A stretch of 64,000 nt of DNA from CAJUOR01 sp964596105 (GCA_964596105.1 CAZQRT010000001.1:1-64000), one strand, 5' to 3'; shown: positions 1-9,050, numbered from the stretch's first letter. Numbers and translations are program-made. Notes: generated by a model from the letters alone, not told the origin.

Positions 1-108
1 TTTTTCTCTCTTTATTGACGTGTTGTCATGTTTTGTTCGGTTTTCAATGGTCTTTCGCTGCCCTTTCGACAGCTCCGTTATACTATCATACTTCCCAGGG
101 TCCGTCAA
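1..108 (-). promoter_or_regulatory. strong promoter and transcribed leader running off the left edge
   Basis: Read on the minus strand, TTGACG (103-108) and TAGTAT (80-85) are spaced by 17 bp. They lie downstream of the thrS terminator and point out of the window. The transcribed part contains ATTGAAAACCGAACAAAAC followed by ACAACACGTCAATAAAGAG, a composition I associate with Firmicutes rRNA operon leaders. No protein start with a ribosome site is seen. The promoter geometry is direct observation; the rRNA operon is inference, since the RNA itself would lie outside. Confidence 0.45.
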
Positions 109-130
109 ATGTTTTTTGACAAATTATATA

Positions 131-170
131 AAAAATTTTTGACAGGCGGATCATCGAAAATCCGCCTGTC
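131..170 (-). terminator. intrinsic terminator of thrS
   Basis: A perfect 10-bp inverted repeat (141-150 with 161-170) is followed on the minus strand by a T-rich run (131-140). It lies just after the thrS stop codon. Confidence 0.9.
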
Positions 171-179
171 CATATCATA

Positions 180-1919
180 CTATCTGGTTAACAGCGCCTT
201 GCTTTCTACCTCTTTTTGGATCATGTCAATAAACTCCGGCAGCGGCACGGTAATCTGTTTTGTCGTGTTGTAGCGGCGGTACGTGACCGTCTGACCGGCG
301 GCCTCGTTTTCCCCCAAAACTAATGTGTAAGGAACTTTGGCGACCTGAGCCTCGCGGATGCGGTAGCCGAGTTTCTCCTCGCGGTCGTCGATCTCCCATC
401 TGAAACCCTCCAGCTTTTCCGCGACTTCTTTGGCATACTCCTTGTGAGCGTCACTGTTGACCGGCAGCAGACGAACCTGAACCGGGGCCAGCCACATCGG
501 GAATGCGCCCGCGAAATGCTCGATCAAAATGCCGATAAAGCGTTCAAAGGAACCGAAAATGACACGGTGCAGCATGATCGGGCGCTTTTTCTGACCATCC
601 TGATCCACATAAACCAGATCAAAGCGCTCCGGCAGATTCATATCCAGCTGAATCGTGCCGCACTGCCAGACCCGGCCCAGCGAATCCTGGACATGAAAGT
701 CCAGTTTCGGCCCGTAGAAAGCCCCGTCCCCGGGATTGATCTTAAAGTCCTTACCGGCCGCCTTGCAGGCCGCGGCCAGGGCCTGCTCGCTCTGATCCCA
801 GATGGCGATCTCACCGATGTATTTTTCCGGCCGGGTGCTTAACTCAATCTCATACGTCAGCCCGAATGTCTCGTACACGCGGTCGATAAACGCGATCAGA
901 CGCACGACCTCGCTCTCGATCTGATCCGGCGTCATGAAAATATGGGCGTCATCCTGCGTGAAGGTCCGGACCCGGAAAAGCCCGTTTAAGGCGCCGCTGG
1001 CCTCGTGACGGTGGACCTGTCCCAGCTCCCCGATTCTCAGCGGCAAATCTTTATAGGAATGAAGATGATTTTTATACACCAGCATGCCGCCCGGGCAGTT
1101 CATCGGCTTGATCGCGAACTCGCGGTCATCGACCATGGATGTATACATGTTCTCCTTGTAATTTTCCCAGTGTCCGCTCGTTTCCCATAACTCCCGCGAC
1201 ATCATGATCGGCGTTTTCACAAACTCGTAACCCTCTCTGGTATGCTCCTCATACCAGTAATTCTCCAGGATATTGCGGATGATCATGCCCTTCGGCAGAA
1301 AGAAAGGCATCCCCGGGGCATATTCGCTCATCATGAAAATATCCAGCTCCCGGCCCAGTTTCTTGTGATCGCGCTTTTTCGCCTCTTCCAGTAAAGCTAA
1401 ATGTTCCGTGAGCTCTTCCTGGGTAGGAAAGCAGACGCCGTAGATGCGCTGCAGCATGCGGTTGTTTTTGTCGCCCTTGTAATAAGCGCCGGAATGTTTC
1501 GTCAGCTTAAAATAGCGGCACTCCTTGACCGTGGCGACATGCGGCCCGCGGCAAAGATCGACAAAATCCCCCTGCTCATAGCAGGAGATCGTGCCATCCT
1601 CCAGGCCGGCGATGAGATCCAGTTTGTACGGATCGTCCTTGAACATCTCCAAAGCTTCCGCTTTACTGATCTCACGGCGGACGATGCGCTTGCCGTCCTT
1701 GCAGATCTTCTTCATTTCCTTTTCAATTCTGGCGATATCCTCATCATGAATGACCTCATCCCCGAGATCCATATCATAATAGAAACCCTCGCTGACCACT
1801 GGTCCTACCCAGAACTTCGCGTCAGGATACAGATGCTTCACCGCCTGGGCCATGACATGGGCGCAGGAATGGTTGAGCGTGTTGAGTCTCTCATCCTCTT
1901 TAAAGTTCACAAAAGCCAT
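180..1919 (-). CDS. thrS: threonine--tRNA ligase lacking the N-terminal TGS domain
   Basis: Class II synthetase that charges tRNA-Thr in the cytoplasm. The 579-residue protein begins directly in the editing domain (HSCAHVMAQAV near residue 18), so the roughly 60-residue TGS domain of the usual ~640-residue enzyme is absent. Zinc ligands are visible as Cys in MNCPGG, His in DDAHIF and His in IMLHRV, followed by the C-terminal anticodon-binding domain. The start is set by AAGGAGGGAGG seven bases before ATG. No in-frame TGS-like sequence lies upstream; that space is a T-box leader. The gene has its own promoter and terminator. Confidence 0.97.
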   Translation of the reverse strand: MAFVNFKEDERLNTLNHSCAHVMAQAVKHLYPDAKFWVGPVVSEGFYYDMDLGDEVIHDEDIARIEKEMKKICKDGKRIVRREISKAEALEMFKDDPYKLDLIAGLEDGTISCYEQGDFVDLCRGPHVATVKECRYFKLTKHSGAYYKGDKNNRMLQRIYGVCFPTQEELTEHLALLEEAKKRDHKKLGRELDIFMMSEYAPGMPFFLPKGMIIRNILENYWYEEHTREGYEFVKTPIMMSRELWETSGHWENYKENMYTSMVDDREFAIKPMNCPGGMLVYKNHLHSYKDLPLRIGELGQVHRHEASGALNGLFRVRTFTQDDAHIFMTPDQIESEVVRLIAFIDRVYETFGLTYEIELSTRPEKYIGEIAIWDQSEQALAAACKAAGKDFKINPGDGAFYGPKLDFHVQDSLGRVWQCGTIQLDMNLPERFDLVYVDQDGQKKRPIMLHRVIFGSFERFIGILIEHFAGAFPMWLAPVQVRLLPVNSDAHKEYAKEVAEKLEGFRWEIDDREEKLGYRIREAQVAKVPYTLVLGENEAAGQTVTYRRYNTTKQITVPLPEFIDMIQKEVESKALLTR

Positions 1920-1940
1920 TGTTTTATCCTCCCTCCTTGA

Positions 1941-2152
1941 AATAAAAAGACCTCGCCAAAGGACGAAGTCTTCGTGGTACCACCTTTATTTATCATGATC
2001 AGATCATGACCTCTGTTCCTTAACGCGGAAATACGGCGGTCTCTTTCGAGCGCGGCTCACAGGTAGTACCGCGTCAAGCTGAAGGAAAACTTTCACCGGC
2101 CGTTTTCTCTCTTTACTTCATGCTTCACGGGCGTGTCCTGATCAATGCCTTT
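1941..2152 (-). promoter_or_regulatory. T-box riboswitch leader of thrS
   Basis: The minus strand carries the T-box core AAAGGTGGTACCACG (about 1974-1988), followed by a 9-bp terminator stem (1952-1970) with T tract just before the thrS ribosome site. About 160 bases of structured leader precede it. Uncharged tRNA-Thr is expected to bind the leader and favour the antiterminator. I could not place the specifier codon with certainty; an ACC in the upstream stem-loop region is a candidate. Confidence 0.9.
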
Positions 2153-2158
2153 AGCGCT

Positions 2159-2186
2159 ATTTTACAGCATTTAGAAATGCTGTCAA
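2159..2186 (-). promoter_or_regulatory. thrS promoter with a palindromic spacer
   Basis: TTGACA (2181-2186) and TAAAAT (2159-2164) are spaced by 16 bp, immediately after the pyk stop codon. A perfect inverted repeat with 9-base arms (2164-2172 with 2075+100 to 2183, that is 2175-2183) fills the spacer. It may act as a pyk 3' hairpin, an operator, or both. Confidence 0.7.
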
Positions 2187-3611
2187 CTACTTTAATGTCA
2201 GCAAGTTCAAAAAGTTTGTCTGGCCGGGACGTCCCGGCGTGCCTCCAGTCACAATGATGAGCTGGCCGGCTTCGCAGCCGTACTCCTTGGCGATTAACTC
2301 CGCGTAATTGAGCATCGTCTCCGTGCTGGGAATATTACGGCACATAACCGGTGTCACACCCCAGCATAGCGCCAGCTTGTTCATCACATCTTCATTGGTG
2401 GTGGCCGCGATAATCGGACACTGCGGACGGTAGCGCGACATGCGCTGCGCGGTAAAGCCGGTCATCGTGAAAGCCACAATCGCCGCGGCGTTAAACTCAT
2501 AGGCGATCTCCGCGACCGACATGCAGATGGCCTCGGAAGCGTCAACCTTGCGGGACTTGACAGCCATGCGGTAAAAGCGGGAGTAATCCAGCACTTTTTC
2601 CGTGCGGGCGGCAATCCTGGCCATCGTTTCCACCGATTCCTGCGGATAGTGGCCGGCGGCCGACTCTCCGGAAAGCATCACCGCGTCGCTGCCGTCCATA
2701 ATGGCATTGGCGACATCGCTGACCTCGGCCCGGGTCGGGCGGGGATTTTGCTGCATGCTCTCCAGCATCTGCGTGGCGGTGATGACCACCTTGCCGGCGG
2801 CATTGCATTTGCGGATGATCTCTTTTTGAATCAGAGGAACCTCTTCCGCCGGAACCTCGACGCCCAGGTCCCCGCGCGCCACCATGATGCCGTCAGCGTA
2901 CTTGAGAATCTCATCGATCTTCGCGACCCCTTCGGCATTCTCAATTTTCGCGATGACGCGAATCTGCGGCTTGTTGTGCTCCACCAGCACCTTTTTGATA
3001 TCGAGAATATCCTGGCCGCGGCGCACAAAGGAAGCGGCGATAAAATCGACATTCTGGCGGCAGCCAAACGCGATATCATCAATATCGCGGGCCGACAGAT
3101 AATTCAGCTGAATAGCCACATCCGGAACATTAATGCCGCGCTTGTCTTTCACGACCCCGTCATTGGCGCACACACAAACGATATCCGTGCCCTCGACATG
3201 ATCCACCAAAAGCGAAATCAGACCATCGTCAACCAGGATAAATCCGCCCGGTTTGACATCCTGATAAAGATTGTGGTAAGTGATCGAGAAACGGTCACTT
3301 GTTCCCGTGATCTCATCAGCGACAATCGTGACAACCTGACCCTTGTGAAACGCCGCTTCTCCCCCGACAAAGTCATGCGTGCGAATCTCGGGTCCCTTGG
3401 TATCAAGCATGATCGCGACGGGTATGTTTAACTCCTCGGTCAGCTCGCGCAGCGTCTCAATGCGCGCCGCGTGCTCTTCATGCGAGCCGTGCGAGAAGTT
3501 TAAGCGCATGACATCCATCCCGCCCAGGATCATCTTTTCCAGCATAGCCTTGCTGTCTGATGCCGGTCCGATCGTGCAAACAATGCGTGTTCTCTTTGCG
3601 ACCTCTCTCAT
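2187..3611 (-). CDS. pyk: pyruvate kinase
   Basis: Converts phosphoenolpyruvate and ADP to pyruvate and ATP, the last step of glycolysis. The 474-residue protein shows the N-terminal IVCTIGPAS, the substrate loop RLNFSHGSHEEH, the active-site stretch VIAKIENAEG and MVARGDLGVE. It lacks the extra C-terminal PEP-utilizing-like domain seen in Bacillus enzymes. I prefer the ATG at 3611 (MREVAKRTR), preceded by a GGGGG ribosome site, over a GTG 15 bases upstream that sits inside that site. It follows pfkA by 22 bases, so the two are probably co-transcribed. Confidence 0.97.
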   Translation of the reverse strand: MREVAKRTRIVCTIGPASDSKAMLEKMILGGMDVMRLNFSHGSHEEHAARIETLRELTEELNIPVAIMLDTKGPEIRTHDFVGGEAAFHKGQVVTIVADEITGTSDRFSITYHNLYQDVKPGGFILVDDGLISLLVDHVEGTDIVCVCANDGVVKDKRGINVPDVAIQLNYLSARDIDDIAFGCRQNVDFIAASFVRRGQDILDIKKVLVEHNKPQIRVIAKIENAEGVAKIDEILKYADGIMVARGDLGVEVPAEEVPLIQKEIIRKCNAAGKVVITATQMLESMQQNPRPTRAEVSDVANAIMDGSDAVMLSGESAAGHYPQESVETMARIAARTEKVLDYSRFYRMAVKSRKVDASEAICMSVAEIAYEFNAAAIVAFTMTGFTAQRMSRYRPQCPIIAATTNEDVMNKLALCWGVTPVMCRNIPSTETMLNYAELIAKEYGCEAGQLIIVTGGTPGRPGQTNFLNLLTLK

Positions 3612-3633
3612 ATTTCCCCCTATCACTCAAAGA

Positions 3634-4593
3634 TTAACGAAGCTTGACAGCGTCCTCGTAAATACCAAAGTCGGTTTCTCTTGGATGCGACAGCGTTTCA
3701 ATAATATCCATACCCTGCAGGCGGCCATTGACAACGCCGACACATTCTCCGCCGTGTCCGGCCTCAAGCAGCTCGACAGCGAAGACACCCATGCGGCTTG
3801 CCAGGACACGGTCGCGGGCACTCGGACGGCCGCCGCGCTGCATATGTCCTAACACGTTAGCGCGGGTTTCAAAGCCGGTCTCCGCTTCCACTTTCTTGGC
3901 TAACGCATGCACATCGGTAATACCCTCGGTAATGACGACAATGGCATGCTTCTTGTCTGACTGTTTGGAAATGCGCAGGCGTTCAATGATCTTTTCCTCA
4001 TTGTAGCCAAGCTCACTGGTCACAATCAGTTCAACCCCGCAGGCGATACCGGCCCAGACGGCTAAATCACCGCAGCGCCGGCCCATAACTTCAAGGATGG
4101 TGCAGCGCTGATGGGAGCTGGACGTATCGCGCAGGCGGTCGAGCGCCTCAACGATCGTATTCAGCGCCGTATCAAAGCCGATCGTCACTTCGGTATTAGG
4201 GATATCATTATCAATCGTGCCCGGTAAACCGATGCAGTTGACACCCATTTCCGTTAAACGCATCGCGCCGTGATAGCTGCCGTCGCCGCCGATGACAACC
4301 AGCGCCTCGATGCCGGCCTTTTCCAGCTGGGCTTTGGCTACCTCGCGGACCTTCTCATCCTGGAATTCCGGGAAGCGTGCCGAGCGTAAAAAAGTGCCGC
4401 CCTGGTTAATGATATTTCTTGTCGTGCGACGGTCGAATTTAATAAAAGAACCGTCGTATAATCCCTTGAACCCCTGTTCAATGCCATAAACCTCAATGCC
4501 CTTGTTCAGGCAGGTACGGGCTACCGCGCGAACTGCCGCGTTCATACCCGGGGCATCACCGCCGGATGTCAGTACACCGATACTTTTAACCAT
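3634..4593 (-). CDS. pfkA: ATP-dependent 6-phosphofructokinase
   Basis: Phosphorylates fructose 6-phosphate, the committed step of glycolysis. The 319-residue length is typical of bacterial PfkA. Visible motifs are the ATP-binding GVLTSGGDAPGMN at the N terminus, GGDGSYHGAMRL, and the catalytic GTIDNDIP with its aspartates. The start has an AGAGAGGTGG ribosome site. It pairs with pyk downstream, the usual Firmicutes arrangement. The 110 bp upstream holds a TAAAAT -10-like box but no clear operator. Confidence 0.97.
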   Translation of the reverse strand: MVKSIGVLTSGGDAPGMNAAVRAVARTCLNKGIEVYGIEQGFKGLYDGSFIKFDRRTTRNIINQGGTFLRSARFPEFQDEKVREVAKAQLEKAGIEALVVIGGDGSYHGAMRLTEMGVNCIGLPGTIDNDIPNTEVTIGFDTALNTIVEALDRLRDTSSSHQRCTILEVMGRRCGDLAVWAGIACGVELIVTSELGYNEEKIIERLRISKQSDKKHAIVVITEGITDVHALAKKVEAETGFETRANVLGHMQRGGRPSARDRVLASRMGVFAVELLEAGHGGECVGVVNGRLQGMDIIETLSHPRETDFGIYEDAVKLR

Positions 4594-4690
4594 AAATGAT
4601 CCACCTCTCTGTATCTTTAATATTTTATAATCATATTTTACTACATGACACGCAAAAAGAAAAGGAAAATTATGAAAACCCTTTACATGG

Positions 4691-4718
4691 CAAAAGGCGC
4701 TTGTCAGCGCGCCTTTTC
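4691..4718 (-). terminator. intrinsic terminator after dnaI
   Basis: AAAAGGCGC and GCGCCTTTT form a stem that overlaps the last codons of dnaI, with the T run continuing on the minus strand. It ends the dnaE-to-dnaI run before pfkA. Confidence 0.75.
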
Positions 4719-5573
4719 AACTTCTAACGGGAAAGGATCAGCCAGGGCCAGAACGCGCGAGACGATCCGCTCCGCCTTTAATTTCTCGTCACTGCCGCGC
4801 CCGCTCTGATAGTGGCGGGCAAGCTCGCGCGGGCTGTACAGGCTGGTAAAACAAGTCACCAGATGACGCAGCATGCGCTCGTTTAAAAGATTGTACAGGA
4901 TTTCATCCCGCGCCCACGGGCTGAACGCCTCCCCGCCGATATCATCCAAAATCAAAACCGGAAGCCGCGTGATCTCATCGAGATCGATAGATTCCTCATG
5001 ATTGAAAGTCCTTCTTAAATCCGCCAGCAGCCCCGGCAGAGAATAGAATCCCACGAGTTTCTGACGGCTGGCGAGAAGGCGGGCATAAGCGGCCATTAGA
5101 TAAGTCTTGCCGGCCCCGACCCCGCCGTAAACATAAAGCCCTTTGCCTTCCAGCTTTAAAAGCGAACTGGTCAAAAGCAGGCTTTGCCCTTCGAGACGCG
5201 CCTTTTCAAAGGTGACATCAAAGGCCGCCAGGGGCAGATTGGTTTTAAGATAAGCGTAAATATCAGAAAATGGCCCGGCCTTCTCACAGCGCACATAGCG
5301 GCTCGTCAGCTCGCCGTCGTCGATGCTTAACTGGCGGCAGTAGCCGGGGAAATTCTTGGGACAGCGCTCGTAACCCGGGCAGTTCGCGCAGCATGTCATG
5401 TCTTCCTGATAATTTAAAAACTCGATCCAGTGCGCGGCGATATAATCGCGGTCCAGCTTTTGACTGACTAAAAGCTCATGGATTTTGGGGTTATTGAAAA
5501 GCTCATCCACCGAAGCGTTTTTGCGGCGGTAAAAATCTTCATCTTTCACAAGCAAGTCGCGAATCGCGTCCAT
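4704..5573 (-). CDS. dnaI: primosomal helicase loader DnaI
   Basis: AAA+ ATPase that loads the replicative helicase at origins and restart sites. The N-terminal helicase-interaction region carries a Cys cluster (CCANCPGYERCP, then GYC) near residues 60-80. The C-terminal ATPase has Walker A GGVGAGKTYL and Walker B VLILDDIGGE. The 289-residue length is slightly below B. subtilis DnaI. The ATG at 5573 overlaps the dnaB stop by one base and is preceded by AAGGAGGAG, which indicates coupling with dnaB. Confidence 0.93.
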   Translation of the reverse strand: MDAIRDLLVKDEDFYRRKNASVDELFNNPKIHELLVSQKLDRDYIAAHWIEFLNYQEDMTCCANCPGYERCPKNFPGYCRQLSIDDGELTSRYVRCEKAGPFSDIYAYLKTNLPLAAFDVTFEKARLEGQSLLLTSSLLKLEGKGLYVYGGVGAGKTYLMAAYARLLASRQKLVGFYSLPGLLADLRRTFNHEESIDLDEITRLPVLILDDIGGEAFSPWARDEILYNLLNERMLRHLVTCFTSLYSPRELARHYQSGRGSDEKLKAERIVSRVLALADPFPLEVEKAR

Positions 5574-6730
5574 CAAGACTCCTCCTTCAGCATCCTGGCA
5601 ATCTCCTGCTTCAAAGCCCGGGTTTCTTCCTCATCGAGCTGCGCGATGTTTTCCGGCATTTTTTCCTCGTCAGGCGGACGGGTATTGGCGATGTATTCTT
5701 TGGCCGCCGCCATCGCCTCTTCCGTGGTCTTCACCCCGCGCCGGGCGAACCAGCCCGCCAGATACTCGAGATGATTTTTCGGCAGCTGGCCGTGATCGAG
5801 ATAAAGCACCGTTTCCACCAGGACATTGACGACGCCGTTGGAAAACTTCTGTTCGCTGACTAGGCGGTCTAAAAGCAGTAAATCACGCCGGGTCGGCGCC
5901 GCGCCGTGCTGCAAAGCCTGCAGATACACAGCCGGCGAGGTATTGGTCATCTGATCAATTTTCTGCTGCTTTAAATCCTTCTTGTCCATAGCCGGACTGT
6001 TTTCAAACTCATGATAGCGGCGGATTCTCTCCTTTAAATCTTCCGGATCAATCCGCCCGTCACGGTAGACATCATAAACCAGCTCGCGCATCAAAGAAGG
6101 GGCAATCCCGTAAAGCATGCCAAGACTCGAAATGATCCCGGCGATCTCTTTGGTGATGGCGCGGCGGGGAATCTGATAATCCTTCAGGCCGCGGTAAAAC
6201 ATCTCCATATCATAACCGTTAGATGTCTCTTTTGTTTCGGTTTGACGAAGATGGAAAACATCCGCGAAAGACTTTGAAGTGTTCTCATAAACCTCTTCAT
6301 CTATTTTCATCTGGGCGAAACAGTAGCGTGTGAGATCATAATCCATGCTTTCCATGGCGCTGTGAAGCAGCTCATCCCGCAAAGGGCTGGCGAAAAAATC
6401 ATCCGCGTCAAGCGGCATGTTCACCTCATAGAGATAATCCGATAAAGCATCTTCTTTGGCGCGGTATTCCGTTACCAGGCCGAGACCCTCCAGAAAGGAA
6501 AAATCATCGTTCAGGGCATCGATATTCATCTGCGTCATTTTCATCAGGCGGGCATGGCTGTAAGGCGTCTTCAGCATCGCGGCACTATGCCCCTCGACAT
6601 ACAGCGTCATATACAGCGCGAGCGCTGAAGCCCGGCACAAAGGCTGATAAAGCAAAATCAGTGACTTCAGCTGATCCTCGCCTAAAAATCCCCGCACCGC
6701 GATGCGGTAAGTCTCGTCAGCCTGCTTCAT
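5573..6730 (-). CDS. dnaB: replication initiation and membrane attachment protein DnaB (Firmicutes type)
   Basis: Co-loader that works with DnaD and DnaI in helicase loading; not the E. coli DnaB helicase. The 385-residue protein starts with a DnaB N-terminal winged-helix region (YRIAVRGFLGEDQLKSL) and contains a DnaD/DnaB-like helical region around residues 290-350. The ATG at 6730 has GGAGGCGATC upstream and overlaps the end of coaE by 14 bases; an ATG further upstream would lie deeper in coaE. The coaE-dnaB-dnaI order is conserved in Bacillus-type genomes. Confidence 0.9.
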   Translation of the reverse strand: MKQADETYRIAVRGFLGEDQLKSLILLYQPLCRASALALYMTLYVEGHSAAMLKTPYSHARLMKMTQMNIDALNDDFSFLEGLGLVTEYRAKEDALSDYLYEVNMPLDADDFFASPLRDELLHSAMESMDYDLTRYCFAQMKIDEEVYENTSKSFADVFHLRQTETKETSNGYDMEMFYRGLKDYQIPRRAITKEIAGIISSLGMLYGIAPSLMRELVYDVYRDGRIDPEDLKERIRRYHEFENSPAMDKKDLKQQKIDQMTNTSPAVYLQALQHGAAPTRRDLLLLDRLVSEQKFSNGVVNVLVETVLYLDHGQLPKNHLEYLAGWFARRGVKTTEEAMAAAKEYIANTRPPDEEKMPENIAQLDEEETRALKQEIARMLKEES

Positions 6731-7295
6731 GTTTGATCGCCTCCAGACGTTCATCGATTTTTTGATACAGCGAATCCTTGTCCATGGAATTATCTAAGAC
6801 CACATCCGCTAGAAGCTTCTTCTTTGCCAGCGGCATCTGCCAGGCGATTCTTTCCCGCGCGGTCTTCTCATCAAAGTGATCGCGCGCCATGAGCCGTTTT
6901 AGCTGCAAATTCTCGGGGATATAAACCACCCAGACCTCATCGCATAAATCAGTCATCCCGGCCTCATAAAGCAAAGGAATATCCAGAAACAGAAGATCAT
7001 GATTTCGGGCGATGGCCGCTGTCATTTTCTGCCGGCAGTAAGGATGAATGATGCCTTCCAGTTTTTTCTTCTCTAAAGGGGACCGCGTGATTTTTTCCGC
7101 AAGCAGCTTACGGTCGATGGCATTGTTTTGGACGCAGTCGGGAAAGCTTTCGGACAATTGTTCAAAGCAGTCTTCATAAGCCTCGTGAGCCAGCCGGTCA
7201 CAGTCCACGACCTTATACCCTTTAGACATCAGATAGCAAGACACCGTGCTTTTCCCCGAAGCGATCCCGCCGGTAATGCCGATGACCTTAGGCAT
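6717..7295 (-). CDS. coaE: dephospho-CoA kinase
   Basis: Last step of coenzyme A synthesis, phosphorylating the ribose 3'-hydroxyl of dephospho-CoA. The 192-residue protein opens with VIGITGGIASGKST, a P-loop, and keeps the LFLDIPLLYEAG segment typical of the family. I chose the ATG at 7295 (MPKVIG) because family members start within a few residues of the P-loop. It overlaps the stop of the upstream oxidoreductase by 8 bases, and its ribosome site is weak, so translational coupling is likely. Confidence 0.95.
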   Translation of the reverse strand: MPKVIGITGGIASGKSTVSCYLMSKGYKVVDCDRLAHEAYEDCFEQLSESFPDCVQNNAIDRKLLAEKITRSPLEKKKLEGIIHPYCRQKMTAAIARNHDLLFLDIPLLYEAGMTDLCDEVWVVYIPENLQLKRLMARDHFDEKTARERIAWQMPLAKKKLLADVVLDNSMDKDSLYQKIDERLEAIKHEAG

Positions 7296-8223
7296 CGCTG
7301 ATGGCCCGGCGGATCTCATCCATGATCCCCGCGATTCTTAGCATCTTTGCGCGGGGATACTCGGCGGTTTCCAGCTGCCCCGCTTGTACCGCTTTTCCGC
7401 AGGCGATGATTTCTCCCGTCATATCATCGCCGCTGACAGCAAAATTTTTTGTCGCGCCGTTGATCTCGTAAGACAGGGGGCGGTAATAGTAAGGAACCGT
7501 GATGGTGCCCTTGGTCCCGGTGATTTCCGCCGTGCGCGAAGCTTCGCGGTCAATCGCCCCGCTTAAAATCGCCCGGGTATCTCCGGGATAAGTCAGGACG
7601 GCTTCAAACCAGGTATCAATGTCATGCGCTTTACTGCATGATACACTGATTTGAAGCGGGTTCTGACCTGTGAGGGTATCGGCAAAAGCGACCGGATAAA
7701 TGCCGACATCATTAAAGGCCCCGCCCTGCCCTTTTTCAAACAAGTAGCGCCCCGGCTGATAAGGGACGACGCTGGAAAAGGACGCGCGAATTTCCCGGAT
7801 GGAACCGATTCTGGAAAGATCATGAACGAGTTCTTTGGTCGCCGGCAGATAAACCCCTTTTAAAGCCTCCGACACAAAGACCCGCGACTGCTCGGCTAAC
7901 GCGAGAATTTCCCTGGTATCCGCGCAGCTTAAGGTCAGCGGCTTCTCGCAAAGCACCGGCTTATGAGCTTTGATACACGCCCTCAGCCACGGGGCGTGAA
8001 ACTTATGCGGTAAAGCGATATAGACGATATCGATGTTCTCACTACAAATCAGCTCGTTATAATCGGCGGTCGCCCACAAGGCGTGATACCTTTCTTGAAA
8101 TTGTCGCTGTTTATGCTCATCACGGCTGGCGACCCCGTACAGCCGGTGACCGGGAATGCCCTGCAGGCTTTGCGCGAAGCGGCGCGCGATGTTCCCCAGT
8201 CCGATAATTCCCCAGGATATCAT
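7288..8223 (-). CDS. Gfo/Idh/MocA-family oxidoreductase
   Basis: NAD(P)-dependent sugar or cyclitol dehydrogenase-like protein of unknown substrate, 311 residues. The N-terminal Rossmann motif is GIIGLGNIARRF and the conserved LCEKPL loop follows near residue 95. The C-terminal half is the alpha/beta substrate domain, where QGGAFNDVGIYP carries the D-x-G segment typical of the family. It sits between mutM and coaE with overlaps on both sides (4 and 8 bases), so it belongs to the replication/repair run although no DNA role is known for the family. Confidence 0.85.
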   Translation of the reverse strand: MISWGIIGLGNIARRFAQSLQGIPGHRLYGVASRDEHKQRQFQERYHALWATADYNELICSENIDIVYIALPHKFHAPWLRACIKAHKPVLCEKPLTLSCADTREILALAEQSRVFVSEALKGVYLPATKELVHDLSRIGSIREIRASFSSVVPYQPGRYLFEKGQGGAFNDVGIYPVAFADTLTGQNPLQISVSCSKAHDIDTWFEAVLTYPGDTRAILSGAIDREASRTAEITGTKGTITVPYYYRPLSYEINGATKNFAVSGDDMTGEIIACGKAVQAGQLETAEYPRAKMLRIAGIMDEIRRAISDA

Positions 8224-9050
8224 GTTTTCCTCCTTCGATAATACCGTTTCTGGCAGTTTGGACAGTAATAGGCGGACCGTCCGTTGATGGTCTTTCTTAA
8301 AATGGGATGACCGCAGCGCGGACAGGGCTGATGCTCTTTGCCGTGCACCGAAAGCATGACATCAAAACGGCCGTGAATGCCGTTACTGGAAAACGTGGAG
8401 ACCGTTGTGCCCCCAAGGGCGATCGCCTTGTTTAAAACCTCCCGGGCGTATTCGATGATGCGCTCATATCCTGATAAAGGCAGCGCGTCGGCGCAAGTCA
8501 AAGGATGCACGGCGCTTAAAAACAGCACCTCATTGGCGTAAATATTGCCCAGTCCCGCGATCATATGCTGATCAAGGAGAAAGGTCTTGATGGTGGTGTG
8601 ATGATGGCGCGAGAGATCATAAAGTTCCTTTCCGGTCATATCAAAAGGCTCCTTGCCCAGCTCATTAAAAGGCTCCTTTTCGCGGTAGTCAAAACCGGTC
8701 AGGCTCATGCGCCCGAACTTTCTTGTATCATTGTAGGAAAGCCGGGTCTGACCGGCAAAGTGGAAAATAACGTGGGTGTGCTTGCGGATCTCTTCGTCTT
8801 CCTTTTCATAGAAATATTTGCCCTCCATGCGCAGATGGGAAACAAAACAGCAGTCGTCAAGAATAAAGATCAGATATTTCCCGATGCGGTCAATATCTTG
8901 AATAGTCTGGTTTTGTAACGCGGCGCAAAATTCTTCGGGATCCCCGGCGATGATCCGGGCATCCCGCACTTCCACCGCGCTGATTGTTCTGGAGATCACC
9001 AGGTGCCGCAAAGTTTGGCGGACGGTCTCCACTTCAGGCAGTTCCGGCAT
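8220..9050 (-). CDS. mutM: formamidopyrimidine-DNA glycosylase
   Basis: Removes oxidised purines such as 8-oxoguanine and nicks the abasic site. The 276-residue protein begins PELPEVETVR, with the catalytic Pro and Glu directly after Met. It carries the helix-two-turn-helix region with GLGNIYANE and ends in a zinc finger (CPRCG then CPNC, residues about 246-267). It overlaps the polA stop by one base. The polA-mutM order is conserved in Firmicutes. Confidence 0.97.
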   Translation of the reverse strand: MPELPEVETVRQTLRHLVISRTISAVEVRDARIIAGDPEEFCAALQNQTIQDIDRIGKYLIFILDDCCFVSHLRMEGKYFYEKEDEEIRKHTHVIFHFAGQTRLSYNDTRKFGRMSLTGFDYREKEPFNELGKEPFDMTGKELYDLSRHHHTTIKTFLLDQHMIAGLGNIYANEVLFLSAVHPLTCADALPLSGYERIIEYAREVLNKAIALGGTTVSTFSSNGIHGRFDVMLSVHGKEHQPCPRCGHPILRKTINGRSAYYCPNCQKRYYRRRKT

